DNA of 17,667 nucleotides from Larix sibirica. Its lineage: Eukaryota; Streptophyta; Pinopsida; Pinales; Pinaceae. The stretch spans positions 24,936-42,602 of the forward strand of contig NWUY0300007847.1 of NCBI GenBank assembly GCA_004151065.3, in the 5' to 3' direction. The translations under genes and the position numbers were made by a program. Below are positions 1-9,554 of this stretch, one piece after another (position 1 is the stretch's first letter; every line of letters starts with the position of its first letter). The notes beneath the pieces are model-generated. The model did not search any database, was not told the DNA's origin, and was given only the letters and a program-made list of their open reading frames with translations.

Positions 1-2137
1 ATGGTCCCTCCATCAAATCAACATTTCCTTTCACATCCTCAGGTGCTAGGAGTGAAGGAAAGTAGGTTAGCTATAAATCTCTACAAAATTCACCTACTGA
101 AACAATAGCTGCATGGTCTCCTTTGTTGGCTGGTCCAACAAGAATGTACTGGCATGCCTCAACCAAATATGTGACTTTTGTCCATAGAGGAAAGCTAAGT
201 TCTTCCTTATGCAAGGAAAATTCCTCGACATGATGTATGCCAATATCCTCATGGTAACTTGCTTGCACAATTGTCTTCCACCTAACATGAGCATAACTCT
301 TGCTGCAAGGTATCTCCACATGTGACATGTAATCTTCCACCCAATCCATATGTGGATGAATGGAATCAAATGGAATCCAAAGGTGCATAGGTTGTTTCTC
401 ATCTAACTGGGAACCATGAGAGATGTTAATGGAATAATAAGATGTGCTCTCACCTCTTGGATTCATCAAATCTGCAATGCATCTATCCATAGATGGATAG
501 ATCCCTCTGCTTCTTGATCCCAAGGAAATGGTCTTAGTATATCTACTGCTGGGGCCAAGTGGAATGAAATCAAGTACATCCTCCACAAATGATCCTTCCT
601 CACATAGAGAAATATCATGATCCTCCTGGTGTTAAACAAGTGCTTTGCAACCAATCCCCATATCACTGCTACCATCAATCACTTGCATCATTGAACACTC
701 CTCAAGCTCACCTTGCGCATGAGGCTCCTCCAATGCAACATGTGTGCAATCAACCGCACACATCACATCACTAGTGGTCCTGGGAGAGGAAAGAGAATTT
801 CCCAAATCCATATGAAGTTTCTCTCCTTTTTCTGTTGCTTTGTCTTCAACAAATTTGAGAGCCATGTCTCTATCCATAAAAAAATGCAAGTAATAATTTT
901 TCAGCTCTTCCAACTCTCTTCTAATGATGTATATTTTAGAGCTAGAGACTATGTCAACAATACCGCTGTGTCTCTCCTCCAATTGAACTCTCCCAATGAG
1001 ATCCTCCATGAAACTATGTGCACCATCAGTTCTAGATAGAACTTGCAGTATCCTTTCTTCAGTGACTAGGAGTAGGCTCTCCAAGTCACTCCATGTCTGA
1101 TTGAAAACACAATGTGTGTTGTCACATGTGAGATCATCCCTCCTATGGGAATCATGCTAAATCCCACCCAACAATACATCATCCGCCACACCGGGAATTA
1201 GATTCTCCTCATCAGTAGACTCCATCATGCCAATATCCTCTTTGGAAGTGGTTGCGATCTCATGGTGACACAAAGGAATATAGAAATCAGAATTTTGTTC
1301 ATACCTTTGCATCACATCTTCCTCTGGTTCACTCCCAAATGGTGTGTGCTTTTATTTTGCTTCACTATGAAGCTATGGTGATGTATGAGAGGCTGATTCC
1401 TGCATTTCTTCTAGATCTGCTCCACAGGATGAATCACTATTATTGAGTTCGATTGAACTCCTCTCTTCTTCAATCCCTTTTGTAGTGATATGGAAATCAC
1501 CAACAATGGAGCTGGAAGTGAATTCACCTCCCACACTGCCAAAAAATTGATGATGGGATTCCAGGTATCCCATGCTATCCTTCTGGTAGCTTGAGGATTC
1601 TTCATCTTGAGTGGCATTAGGATTTGAAAGAGTAGTAGGCTCATCCACATTGCTGGCTCCATTTTGCTGTAATTTCTGCTCCACTTCTTTACATACCTTT
1701 TCAACAATTTGTGATGCCATTATTTAATTCCTACATATCTTTATGACCTTCGTTTCACAGTAAAATAATAAATATATAAGTTCCCATATTTCTTCCTTCA
1801 ATGCTTGATAGTATTGGAAGTACTCGAAAGAGTTAAATTCCTTTGATGATATGCTAATCCAATGGCAGTGAAGCATGTTTTTACTTGTTGCATAGCTTCT
1901 TTCTATCTCCTCCACAAATATACTTGGAAGATTGAGCTCACTATCTTCATTATAGATTTGGTCACAAAAGTAACCATCCTTAACTCTTGGTAGGACTCCA
2001 TCAATATATATGATTTCTTCTTCTACACACTGCTCAAATTCAACATCTTCAGCTGTAAGTAGCCTCATCTTGTGAACTTTTCTCCGAATGACTAATGGCT
2101 CCAATGCACAAGTGCAGAGACCATGCCATGATACCAC
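1..2137 (-). pseudogene. Decayed long reading frame of an LTR retrotransposon, directly after the primer binding site; product unrecognised
   Basis: Seen: on the minus strand one frame runs from the primer binding site to the window edge (about 710 codons) with only six stops, at 1724-1726, 1373-1375, 1352-1354, 1157-1159, 632-634 and 71-73. Open pieces are 2137-1724, 1720-1376, 1084-635 and 586-74, and all share the same phase. A Met two codons after the first stop begins MASQIVEKVCKEVEQKLQQN, followed by a Ser/Glu/Asn-rich stretch. The 1084-635 piece has a Glu/Lys/Leu-rich, probably helical, segment. The 586-74 piece is richer in Trp, His and Pro. I see no CCHC zinc knuckle, protease DTG, RT or integrase motif. 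Known: gag normally occupies this place in Ty3/gypsy and Ty1/copia elements. Inferred: either a divergent gag or an extra retroelement ORF, now dead. The true start is uncertain because the first piece overlaps the primer binding site; an in-frame ATG (MRLLTAEDVEFEQ) follows it. Confidence 0.6.
2121..2136 (-). other. Primer binding site, initiator Met-tRNA type
   Basis: The minus strand reads TGGTATCATGGCATGG, one base inside the LTR end at 2138. Its first eight bases match the 3' end complement of plant initiator Met-tRNA (TGGTATCA...), the usual primer of plant LTR retrotransposons. The match breaks down after base 8. Its position next to a TG...CA-type LTR fixes the orientation: 5' LTR on the right, internal region to the left. 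Confidence 0.75.
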
Positions 2138-3941
2138 TGTAATGTACTGAAAACTAGGTTAAGGCACACTAAATAAAAAAATAACTCTTTCACTCACAAA
2201 GGATGGCTTAACACACAAAAACTAAGGAGTTGATTTCTATAGTATGCACATTCTATAGGCATCACACCTGGGCAAACCATTTGGACAAGCCAAATGATCA
2301 GAGGCAAATTTCCCCAGGAATTATGTAGAATATTTAGCTTCTAGTGCACCACTGGAAACTATTGGAGCACTGGGATACTAATTGAAATTTTCCCAACCTG
2401 GTATGGAAGCTAATTGACCTGACCATTAAAGATTATACAATAAAAAATTGACTAGGTGCAAATTAGATCAAAAGTTGGACTATTGAAGGAGGCAATTTCC
2501 AAATAGGTTCAAATGGAACTAGAGGATCCAAAATTTCTCTAATGATGCTTGGGATGGGATCAAATACTTCTGATTCAGATAATTGGACCTTTAGATCAGA
2601 TTTTAGAAGCACATATGACAATCAATTACATTAAAACAGAAAAATTGCCAAATTTCTCTTCAATAATGCAAGCATGGGAAACGATGACTTTAAAATATCA
2701 TTCAAGGGCCAAAAATTCTGAAATAAACTTATATAAGAGATAATGTATATGTAATTTAATAGTAACATACCCCAATCATATTTCTAAGGGCACATTCATC
2801 AGTTAATTAATGCAAAACTCTCCGAATGTCAATTTTTCTCTAAGATTACACACATAGAAGCAAGAGTAGCATGATTGCGAGTAAGGAAGAAATTATTTAC
2901 TATTGGATCATAGAATAGGAATGGATTCCATAATGTTACATCATACTTAATTCATATTCTTAGTTTCTATAGCTCACAGGGAGCACAAATCCCCAATCTC
3001 CTCTCTACTAGCTACAACACACTGGAAATTGAGCACTACTGCTACTGGATTCTACCACATCCATCTAAGATTTGACCACACCATATTGAGGCTCAGATCA
3101 GACCAGAAAACATAATTTAATGGATGTAATAAACCGCCATGAAGAGAACTGGGTTTTCTCTTCCTCAATCACTAGCTAAATTGCTTCAACTAGCTACATT
3201 GGATAGAAGGGGCACATCTCCCAACTGATTGCAAAGGGGCACATATCCCAATGCTGGAAGGGGGTACACCACCCAATCCTCTAAAAAGCACATAGATCTC
3301 CAATATGAATAATTAAAATGAAAAAAGATGTGAAAGGGAGTGCTCATCCTCCTTTTATTAAACTCTGTTGGCTTTTTCCTTCCTTCTAGGGCTTGCCTCC
3401 TTGGAAATTCAAATCCTAGATGATTTGGATGCATTCTTTGGTAAGTTTCTCTTGTATTGGACCCACTTGTATCCATGAATGTGCCCTCACTGGACAAAAT
3501 TATAATCTACATCTTTCCTAAGGCCTCTTGCTTTCTTTCCTTCTTTTACTATTCCTTCTGGAGCCTTATCTTCAAAAATATGGAAACATCTTGCCTTATT
3601 GATTTTCTACTACTTTTCGTACTTTTCCCGCTTTTGGATGCTTTGACTGCTTTTAGCCACTTTCCTTCCAGATTTTCCCGAGGGAGACAACTCATCTACA
3701 TTATCCTCTTCCTATGCGCCCTCTTGAGCCACCTAGGTCATTTTACAACTCATCACAATTATTAGTAATATTAAATATTACAAAAATGTGTCCATCATCC
3801 TTTCATGATTATTTAATTACATAAAGTAACTAAGATAATAATTTAACTCCCTTATTAATTAATTCAATTTTACACTAGGACCCATGGGAATTAAATGGGT
3901 TAGTGGTTTGACCAAGGTGCCCTCAGGGAGGGGATATTACA
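2138..3941 (-). mobile_element. Long terminal repeat (5' LTR) of an LTR retrotransposon
   Basis: The plus strand starts TGTAATG at 2138 and ends ATTACA at 3941, giving a perfect 6-bp terminal inverted repeat with canonical TG...CA ends; length 1804 bp. The inner end abuts the primer binding site with one base between. A TATATAA box on the minus strand (2735-2729, within the palindrome CTTATATAAG) could be the promoter, which would give a U3 of about 1.2 kb and an R-U5 of about 0.55 kb. No long coding ORF is convincing inside; the roughly 100-codon frames at 3186-3497 (minus) and 3457-3765 (plus) overlap and look like chance. The partner LTR lies outside the window, so LTR identity and the target duplication cannot be checked. 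The outer flank begins CTTAC, the expected 5-bp target copy. Solo-LTR status is excluded because internal sequence follows. Confidence 0.7.
3207..3276. repeat. Short degenerate tandem repeat inside the LTR
   Basis: The motif AAGGGGCACATCTCCCAA (3207-3224) recurs as AAGGGGCACATATCCCAA (3234-3251) and, more diverged, as an AAGGGGGTACACCACCCAA form at 3258-3276, with a period of 24-27 bp. A further related copy, GGGAGCACAAATCCCCAA, lies at about 2979-2996. Both copy areas are near a CTAGCTACA word (3008-3016 and 3190-3198). Confidence 0.6.
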
Positions 3942-5163
3942 CTTACACTGCTGATGTGACTAAATTAGGCCCTAGTGGTGGACCTTTATTTTCCTCTATT
4001 TGTCAGACATAACAATAATTAATTTTATCCTTTAAATCATTGGTTAGTGTAGAGGCTATTCACTATTCAAGGCTCCCCATTAAAGGATTGCAGTGGATGT
4101 AGGGGCTTCAGTCAATGCATGTAATCCTAAACTCCAGTTTAGTTTCCGCTCAAATCCATTTAGTCACTTAGATGAAAATTTAGACAACAAATCAACATTC
4201 CATACACAAAATTACAATTTCAATATTTGGGAAGTCTGTCATGCGACCATGTCTTCTCCTAGATTTGAGAATCCTATTCCAATGAAGTCCATTAATGGGA
4301 AATTGAAAATTGTGGGAATAGAAGGTGGGTTAGTGGTGAACAATCCCACAACGACAACCATTACTCATGTCATGCATAAAAATGTTGAGTTTCCATCTAT
4401 AAAAGAGGTGGGCTATGGCTCTGGTGACAACCCCCGCTATGGTATATGAGGTAGTGTTATAAATCTTGGTATGAGTGGAGCCATTGGTGGTTCTAGGGTT
4501 GGCTACAGATTTGGCAAAGAGGCAGGTGATGGGAACGATGTGTACTAAAATTCTAGCACGACTGGGTATGATGTTGTACATGGTAGCAGGGTTTGTGCTA
4601 GCTCCAACTATGGTGGGGGTATGGGTCTAATATCATCACAATGTAGCATAATCATATTTATTAATACCGGGAGTGCTTGATTGTCCATACAAATACCAAC
4701 ATGTAAAAAGGTGGGGATTAGTGTAATGGGGTCGATTATGAATTTTGTGACTGTAGGAGTCTCAAATATCATGGACCATGCAATTACCATGGCGTTTCGT
4801 CATAATCCACAAAACTAGGTAAGGTTGCAAGTAATTTATAAACACACAACTTTTTCTTTGGCAAAATTTAAACCTAGAAAAAGTTTTGCAAGTTTTTTTC
4901 ATTCAATATTAAATGGGTTACACATTTTGTCTTGTTTGTGGGGATTCACGATTTTGAAGGTCACAAGGAAGCCAAGTGAAAGTGTGTGTGAAGGGCATGT
5001 GAAAGCATTGATGGAATTGGCAAAGGATACGTTGAAAGAGAAGATCACAGAATCCATGAACATTTTGTTTGGATGGAATAGAAGGGTTTCCCAAATCAAT
5101 GATGAGAGAAGAAGGGTTTCTTGTTCAACATGCAACCTTTCATCATGCATCGACAAAGGGTGA
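3942..5163 (+). pseudogene. Patatin-like phospholipase (pPLA-III type) pseudogene, C-terminal half
   Basis: Known: pPLA-III proteins are plant patatin-related acyl hydrolases acting on membrane lipids through a Ser-Asp dyad. Seen: from 4084 to the TGA at 5161-5163 one frame carries FNIWEVCHATMSSP, then IEGGLVVNNPT and ITHVMHKNVEFPSI, which match the family's WEVCRAT, DGGLVMNNPT and THVLHNKxEFP blocks in order. Downstream MNFVTVGVSNIMDHAITMAF and VRLQ fit the DGVSDMVDQAxxMAF...NYVRIQ region, and HVKALMELAKDTLKEK with NILFGWNRRVS fits the C-terminus. Four in-frame stops (4447, 4546, 4678, 4816) and Asp-to-Glu at the catalytic Asp position (4321-4323) show it is dead. A Gly-rich stretch at 4450-4620 replaces the LSLGTG area. 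Another frame at 3944-4009 (TADVTKLGPSGGPLFSS) resembles the GRPLFSA segment. The oxyanion and esterase boxes are absent. Codons 4831-4960 may include an unspliced intron (GTAATT at 4831). Confidence 0.8.
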
Positions 5164-5256
5164 TGGTTGAACTATATCTCATATTATGAAAACATACTCA
5201 TTTAAATGGCATAAAATATAGTTTTACATACTTGTAATTATTGTGTAGAGTCGCTG
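5164..5256. other. Spacer after the patatin pseudogene
   Basis: AT-rich sequence between the pseudogene stop and the next possible coding relic. No feature is recognised. Confidence 0.5.
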
Positions 5257-5544
5257 CTATTTTGACGTGCTCCTTATAAATTTTGCTAAAGCCATACATA
5301 GATCTTGTAGTTCCATCAACCATTTGTTTTTCAAAATATTTTCAAATAATTCAAAAATTTTCCATGTCCTAGCTCCACTCTGGAGGATCCATATTCCACC
5401 ACATGGATCCAATAGGTATTGCAATATAAATAAGGATGAGGACGGTTCTTTGAAGATTGAGACCCAACAAAATCCATCATTTTTCTTCAAATTACTAACC
5501 ATATATGGGCTCCATTTCCATGGCCAATCTAGATATGATTGAGT
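5257..5544 (-). pseudogene. Possible unidentified coding relic
   Basis: Seen: a minus-strand frame is open for about 95 codons, which is long for such AT-rich DNA. Its composition is protein-like, with several Trp: LDWPWKWSPYMVSNLKKN near the start, then FCWVSIFKEP, GGIWILQSGARTWKIF and NKWLMELQDLCMALAKF towards the end. There is no convincing start; an in-frame TAG lies just upstream, and the sequence further up (to about 5700) is only open when frames are mixed. A plus-strand frame covers the same stretch but is less protein-like. I do not recognise the family. It could be a decayed exon, transposon debris or chance. Confidence 0.25.
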
Positions 5545-5960
5545 AACCTATTATGTTTGCAAAACCTATTGCAATAGAAAGGAACACCATTGATATCATT
5601 CCCCTCGAGTAAAGAAGCAAATCCATTAATATAATTGGGCCTATGATTTTGTTCAATCTTTTCAACTCCTCCAAAACCTAGAAATTTTATAATTGTAAAA
5701 GCTATTTCAAAATACTACAAAATAAGTGTTTTAACTGTTATTTCACATAGACATTACACAACATAGAAAAATTATCTAAAAGAATAATATGATCTTTAAT
5801 GCATAGGGCATAATGATTTAACTGAAAAAGATAAGGCCTAGATATATTAAAAACACACCAAGTCACAAATTCAAATTGAATAGAATTTGAATATAATAAA
5901 AACACACCAAGTCATTAAAAAGTTACAATAAAATTTATACAAAATATTTTCACTCAAAAC
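5545..5960. other. Non-coding AT-rich stretch
   Basis: No gene is seen. A 17-bp word, AAAAACACACCAAGTCA, occurs twice 49 bp apart (5849-5865 and 5898-5914), so a short local duplication is likely. Confidence 0.5.
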
Positions 5961-5961
5961 C

Positions 5962-6042
5962 GTGCCATTCTAATACATAAATACCTACAAACTCAAGAAA
6001 CACAGTAAACCATTTCAAATTTGCATGTCAAAGTGTTCACCT
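5962..6042 (+). repeat. Direct repeat, left copy, flanking a microsatellite
   Basis: This copy begins GTGCCATTCTAATACATAA and ends GCATGTCAAAGTGTTCACCT. It matches 6195-6275 with roughly ten differences and one gap over 81 bp. The two copies bracket the T-rich simple repeat. Confidence 0.85.
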
Positions 6043-6064
6043 GCTATATGCATACCATTAAAAT

Positions 6065-6194
6065 ATTTTTATTTTTTTATTTTTATTTTTAGTTTTGATT
6101 TTTGATTTTTGATTTTTGATTTTTGATTTTATTTTGATTTTTGATTTATTTTATTTTATTTTATTTTTATTTATTTATTTATTTATTTATTTTG
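6065..6194 (+). repeat. Compound microsatellite: (GATTTTT)n, (TTTTA)n, (TTTA)n
   Basis: Pure A/T/G low-complexity tract. Four perfect GATTTTT heptamers run 6097-6124 with a fifth partial one, then TTTTA pentamers (about 6146-6168), then TTTA tetramers to 6193. The stepwise change of unit length suggests slippage-driven growth. Confidence 0.9.
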
Positions 6195-6275
6195 GTGCAA
6201 TTCTAATGCATAATTACTTACAAACTCAATAAATATGTAAACCCTTTCAAACTTGCATGTCAAAGTGTTCACCTT
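6195..6275 (+). repeat. Direct repeat, right copy, flanking a microsatellite
   Basis: Second copy of the 5962-6042 unit, starting GTGCAATTCTAATGCATAA and ending GCATGTCAAAGTGTTCACCT. It begins directly at the end of the TTTA run. Confidence 0.85.
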
Positions 6276-8217
6276 GTTAAAGTTGGCCAACACTTGAGAT
6301 AATCAAATTTACGGTCCAATTCCTAATGTACTTGGGATGGAAAAAAACCATTACCACTTTTATTTGTAGGACACATCTATGGATGGAGTGTGGAATATTT
6401 GACTCCAAAGCAATAAATAGGTGTATCTAAAACTGGAAATATTCTCTTCAATGAAACCTTAACCTCAACATCAGGTCAAACCCCCTATTGTGATCAACTT
6501 TTGCAAAACAAGAATAGCCACCCAAGGAACAACTACACTTTCCATTCAAGGGAGTGTGAAAAATGTGATACTAGCTGGAAAACCCCACCAATTTATTTTC
6601 TGCTATGTTTACAAAATGTGTATGGAGAACCTTCAAATGTGACAACTTATTTCTCACAAGAAGGTGTAACATGGCAAATTTATAATGTTATGTGTCCCTT
6701 AATTTTGTATTGTCTTCGGGTGAATGTGTAATGGATAATTTTATCATATTATGTGTGTAACTATTGAGGATGTCTGGTTAATAACCTAATGTCTATTGGT
6801 ATTTGACTAACTAAATGTCTAAAATATTATATTTCCAAAACAAGAAGGAGAGATTAACTTGTCGAAAGACAAGAAAAGGGCTTGCCAAAAGACAAGGAAA
6901 AAGCAAGAAAAACCAACAGAAAATGACATAAAAAAGTCTTGGTCATTTTATGCATTGTGGGGAGATCAAAAAGCATATTTTTTCAACCCTATAGTTACTA
7001 AATTGTAACTTTTAGTTACTCAATTTACCATAGGGAGGAAGTCTCTAAAGGGAAGTATCTAGTCTTTATAATCATGAGGAAATGAAAGAAAACAAGTCTC
7101 TTGTTCTGAAATGATTTTTTCTAACGAGTTGATTTGTAATGGAAAGTTAGGGAAGGGGATACTCTTTTCTTGATCTCTCACTGGAACCAAGAGAATTCCC
7201 CTACAGTCAGTTTTTCAATGCCCCTGGAGCAAAATAGTATTTCCTCTCATTTAGAACTAGTCTAAGAGGTAGTCTTTCCTATCTTTTCTCTTATCAAATA
7301 CCTTATATATGAGTATATCTATATCTATATATCTAATAATTTATATCTACTTAATCTCATGTATCCTAATAAGTACCCCCCGAACCTAATGAACTTAAGA
7401 TTCTCTCGTTGCAACTTTCAGTTTCCATTGTGTCCACTTTCCTTGTCGTTGGGGATGCCTCCCCCTCCGGTCAAAGGGGACAACCATACAAGAATTGAAT
7501 ATAGGTTCCATTAGAGTATATATGCACATAAAGATGGGCTTAGTGTAAAGTTTTTCATCTGTTCCAGGTAACAATCAAGAGCCACTTGGAATGAGTGCCA
7601 TTCCTGTATCCAGGGTCATGGGTCTTTCGTCTTTCCCAGTGTATCGGTCCTATGGGTAATCTTGGGTTTGGTTACATCATTGGTAGGCATAGTTTTTGAA
7701 CCCTTTGAACTAGGCAGGGACTACCTGCATTGCAACTATCTTCTCTTGTCATTCAATATATTTGATGCAAGATTAATGAAATCACTAGCAATGAACCTAG
7801 TATACTTCAAAACATTAAAATTGATATCATATTTTGACAACCAATTTTAATCTTGTTATTAGGGACAATGCATAGTGAATTTAGAATTATCACCACATAA
7901 TGGGTTTGTTACATTCTTGGGTCGCAAATGGTAACTAGGTGTAAAATGCTCACAATTGGATAGGTTACGTATAATGCCTTTTTCAAAGGTGCAAACAAAT
8001 GAACTCAAATGATCCAATTAAGAAGGAACATAAGTAGACCTACACGGACACTAATAAATATGCCTTAAACATATATCATGGAAGACCAAAACCAATGCAT
8101 CTTAAAATAAATAGACAAATGATCTCGTATTCAAATTTTATGGATATAGTTCTTAGATAGACTAGTGTGTCTAATTAAAATAGGACATGTAGGTAGGAAA
8201 CTAATCAAATGTGCAAT
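6276..8217. other. Long stretch without a recognisable gene
   Basis: No convincing gene on either strand. A 76-codon plus frame at 6501-6731 contains a CEKCDTSW stretch, but it starts with a non-ATG codon and matches no family I know. 7310-7345 is a short TATC/TATA-rich simple tract. 7140-7260 and 7370-7500 are less AT-rich and may be old retroelement sequence, but no LTR ends or protein motifs could be fixed. Confidence 0.4.
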
Positions 8218-8306
8218 GCCATTTAATTAATTTCATACTATGTGATATTTAATTTTTCATTGTCATTTAATTAATCTCAGATTATGTCATATTTAATTTT
8301 TTTATT
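8218..8306 (+). repeat. Imperfect tandem duplication, 44-bp unit
   Basis: Copy 1 (8218-8261) begins GCCATTTAATTAATTTCATA and copy 2 (8262-8306) begins GTCATTTAATTAATCTCAGA. Both continue into ATGTxATATTTAATTTTT. Confidence 0.8.
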
Positions 8307-8347
8307 GTAAAAGGATGAAAAAGTGTTGTTTTTATAAACCATAAACT

Positions 8348-8437
8348 AAAAATGTTTTAATTCAGTTGAGCAGGAAATATACCCTATGGAATAAAAATGT
8401 TTTAATCCAATTGAACAAGAAATATACCCTATGGAAT
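8348..8437 (+). repeat. Tandem duplication, 45-bp unit
   Basis: Copy 1 is 8348-8392 and copy 2 is 8393-8437, directly abutting with only about four substitutions. Both begin AAAAATGTTTTAAT and end GAAATATACCCTATGGAAT. Confidence 0.9.
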
Positions 8438-8745
8438 AACTATTGTAGAAGTTCTTAAAAGACATTTAAAGACAAAGGAAGAATACAGTTTTATAAAGAA
8501 TGTTACAATGCTAATAAATCTTTAAATAAACAATAAACGAATTTTAAAACCATAAAAATACCACAATAACATCTTAGTGATTCTGAAATTCTAGTGCAAC
8601 ACAAATCCATCAAATATCTCTAGCAAACATTCAAGATTGAGAAAAACAATACAAAACCAAGCAAGTTACCCAACTTTATAAAATAAAGACAAAATATAAT
8701 TGAAAATATATATGTTTCATAAGAACAAAAGTCCCACTTCATGGC

Positions 8746-8799
8746 CTAGCCATTGCATTATGATATAACTGTCTAGCCATTGCATTATGATATAACTGT
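8746..8799 (+). repeat. Perfect tandem duplication, 27-bp unit
   Basis: CTAGCCATTGCATTATGATA followed by TAACTGT occurs at 8746-8772 and again, without any difference, at 8773-8799. Confidence 0.95.
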
Positions 8800-9074
8800 C
8801 AAACATTAAGAACGATGCTAAAAGGGATAAAAATCCATCAAAGTTGAAAACATCCATCAAATGTGCTATGTTCTAAGTTCACTTCACATTCATGATATTC
8901 ACCATATTGTTTTTGGAGTAATATAGTATTTAAAAACAAATAAAAGAACCATTTTACTATTTAGTGCCCTTGATTAAAATGAAAAAGAAGGAAAATAAAT
9001 GGGGAAATGAATATTTGAAATCAGTTCCTTTATTAAAGCCACCTGACCCCTAAAATTGTGAAAGGATATGTAAA
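8800..9074. other. Non-coding AT-rich stretch
   Basis: No gene, repeat or RNA was recognised between the 27-bp duplication and the 480-bp duplication. Confidence 0.5.
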
Positions 9075-9554
9075 AATAAATTCACTGAAGAAGAAATCGA
9101 GTAACCTCAATATTCAATAGGAGAAATCACATGGTTTAATATTCTTTTGTAGCTCAAATTTAAAATTTTAAGTAAAGTGCTTTAATAATGAAATTTAATA
9201 TTCTTTTGTAGCAAAAATTAATTTTTTTAAGTAAAATGCTTTAATAATGAAAAATCAATTCAAGGTAAAGAAAATACAAAATTGTTTCCTTAAATGAAAA
9301 TATGTTTACACAAATAAAGCCATTACAAAACATTTAGTTTAGGAAATGAAACAACTCGGGATTCTCATATCCATTTTCCATGCAACTCAAATTTTTCTTG
9401 TTTTCAATGGCCTTGATCACAGATAGCTTTGAATACCCTCTCCAACACAAGCTATGTAAATCCCTCCATATTGTGAATTTACACATCGTGTAATGGTGTA
9501 AAACCACTTTTATACAAACTAAAAAATTAAGATGATTGTTGGAAATTTGAATTC
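9075..9554 (+). repeat. Large tandem duplication, copy 1 (480 bp)
   Basis: Begins AATAAATTCACTGAAGAAGA and ends ATTGTTGGAAATTTGAATT. The following copy repeats the same landmarks in the same order: GTAACCTCAATATTCAAT, ATTCTTTTGTAGC, CAATTCAAGGTAAAGAAAA, ATATCCATTTTCCATGCAAC, CAACACAAGCTATGTAAATC and AAAACCACTTTTATACAAAC. This copy contains a nested duplication that the other lacks. No protein is encoded. Confidence 0.9.
9135..9252 (+). repeat. Nested tandem duplication, 59-bp unit, inside copy 1
   Basis: TTTAATATTCTTTTGTAGC starts at 9135 and again at 9194. Each unit ends GCTTTAATAATGAAA. The second 480-bp copy has only one such unit, so this event either followed the large duplication or was lost from copy 2. 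Confidence 0.85.

Noticed and set aside
713-1039. 108-codon plus-strand frame
   Set aside because: Antisense shadow of the long minus-strand retroelement frame.
3186-3497. 103-codon minus-strand frame in the LTR
   Set aside because: Covers the short tandem repeat and the U3 region; no family resemblance and no other evidence of coding.
3457-3765. 102-codon plus-strand frame in the LTR, hydrophobic and possibly membrane-like
   Set aside because: Lies inside the LTR, antisense to the element, low-complexity Phe/Leu-rich, and starts at a non-ATG-supported position; explained by T-rich DNA.
4330-5156. Minus-strand frames at 4330-4581, 4608-4790 and 4899-5156
   Set aside because: Antisense shadows of the patatin-like pseudogene.
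6061-6194. T-rich heptamer array considered as telomere-like repeat
   Set aside because: The unit is GATTTTT, not TTTAGGG or a known plant telomere variant, and it merges into pentamers and tetramers typical of a microsatellite.
6501-6731. 76-codon plus frame with a CEKCDTSW segment, considered as a zinc-binding protein piece
   Set aside because: Non-ATG start, only one Cys pair, no extension in neighbouring frames and no family recognised.
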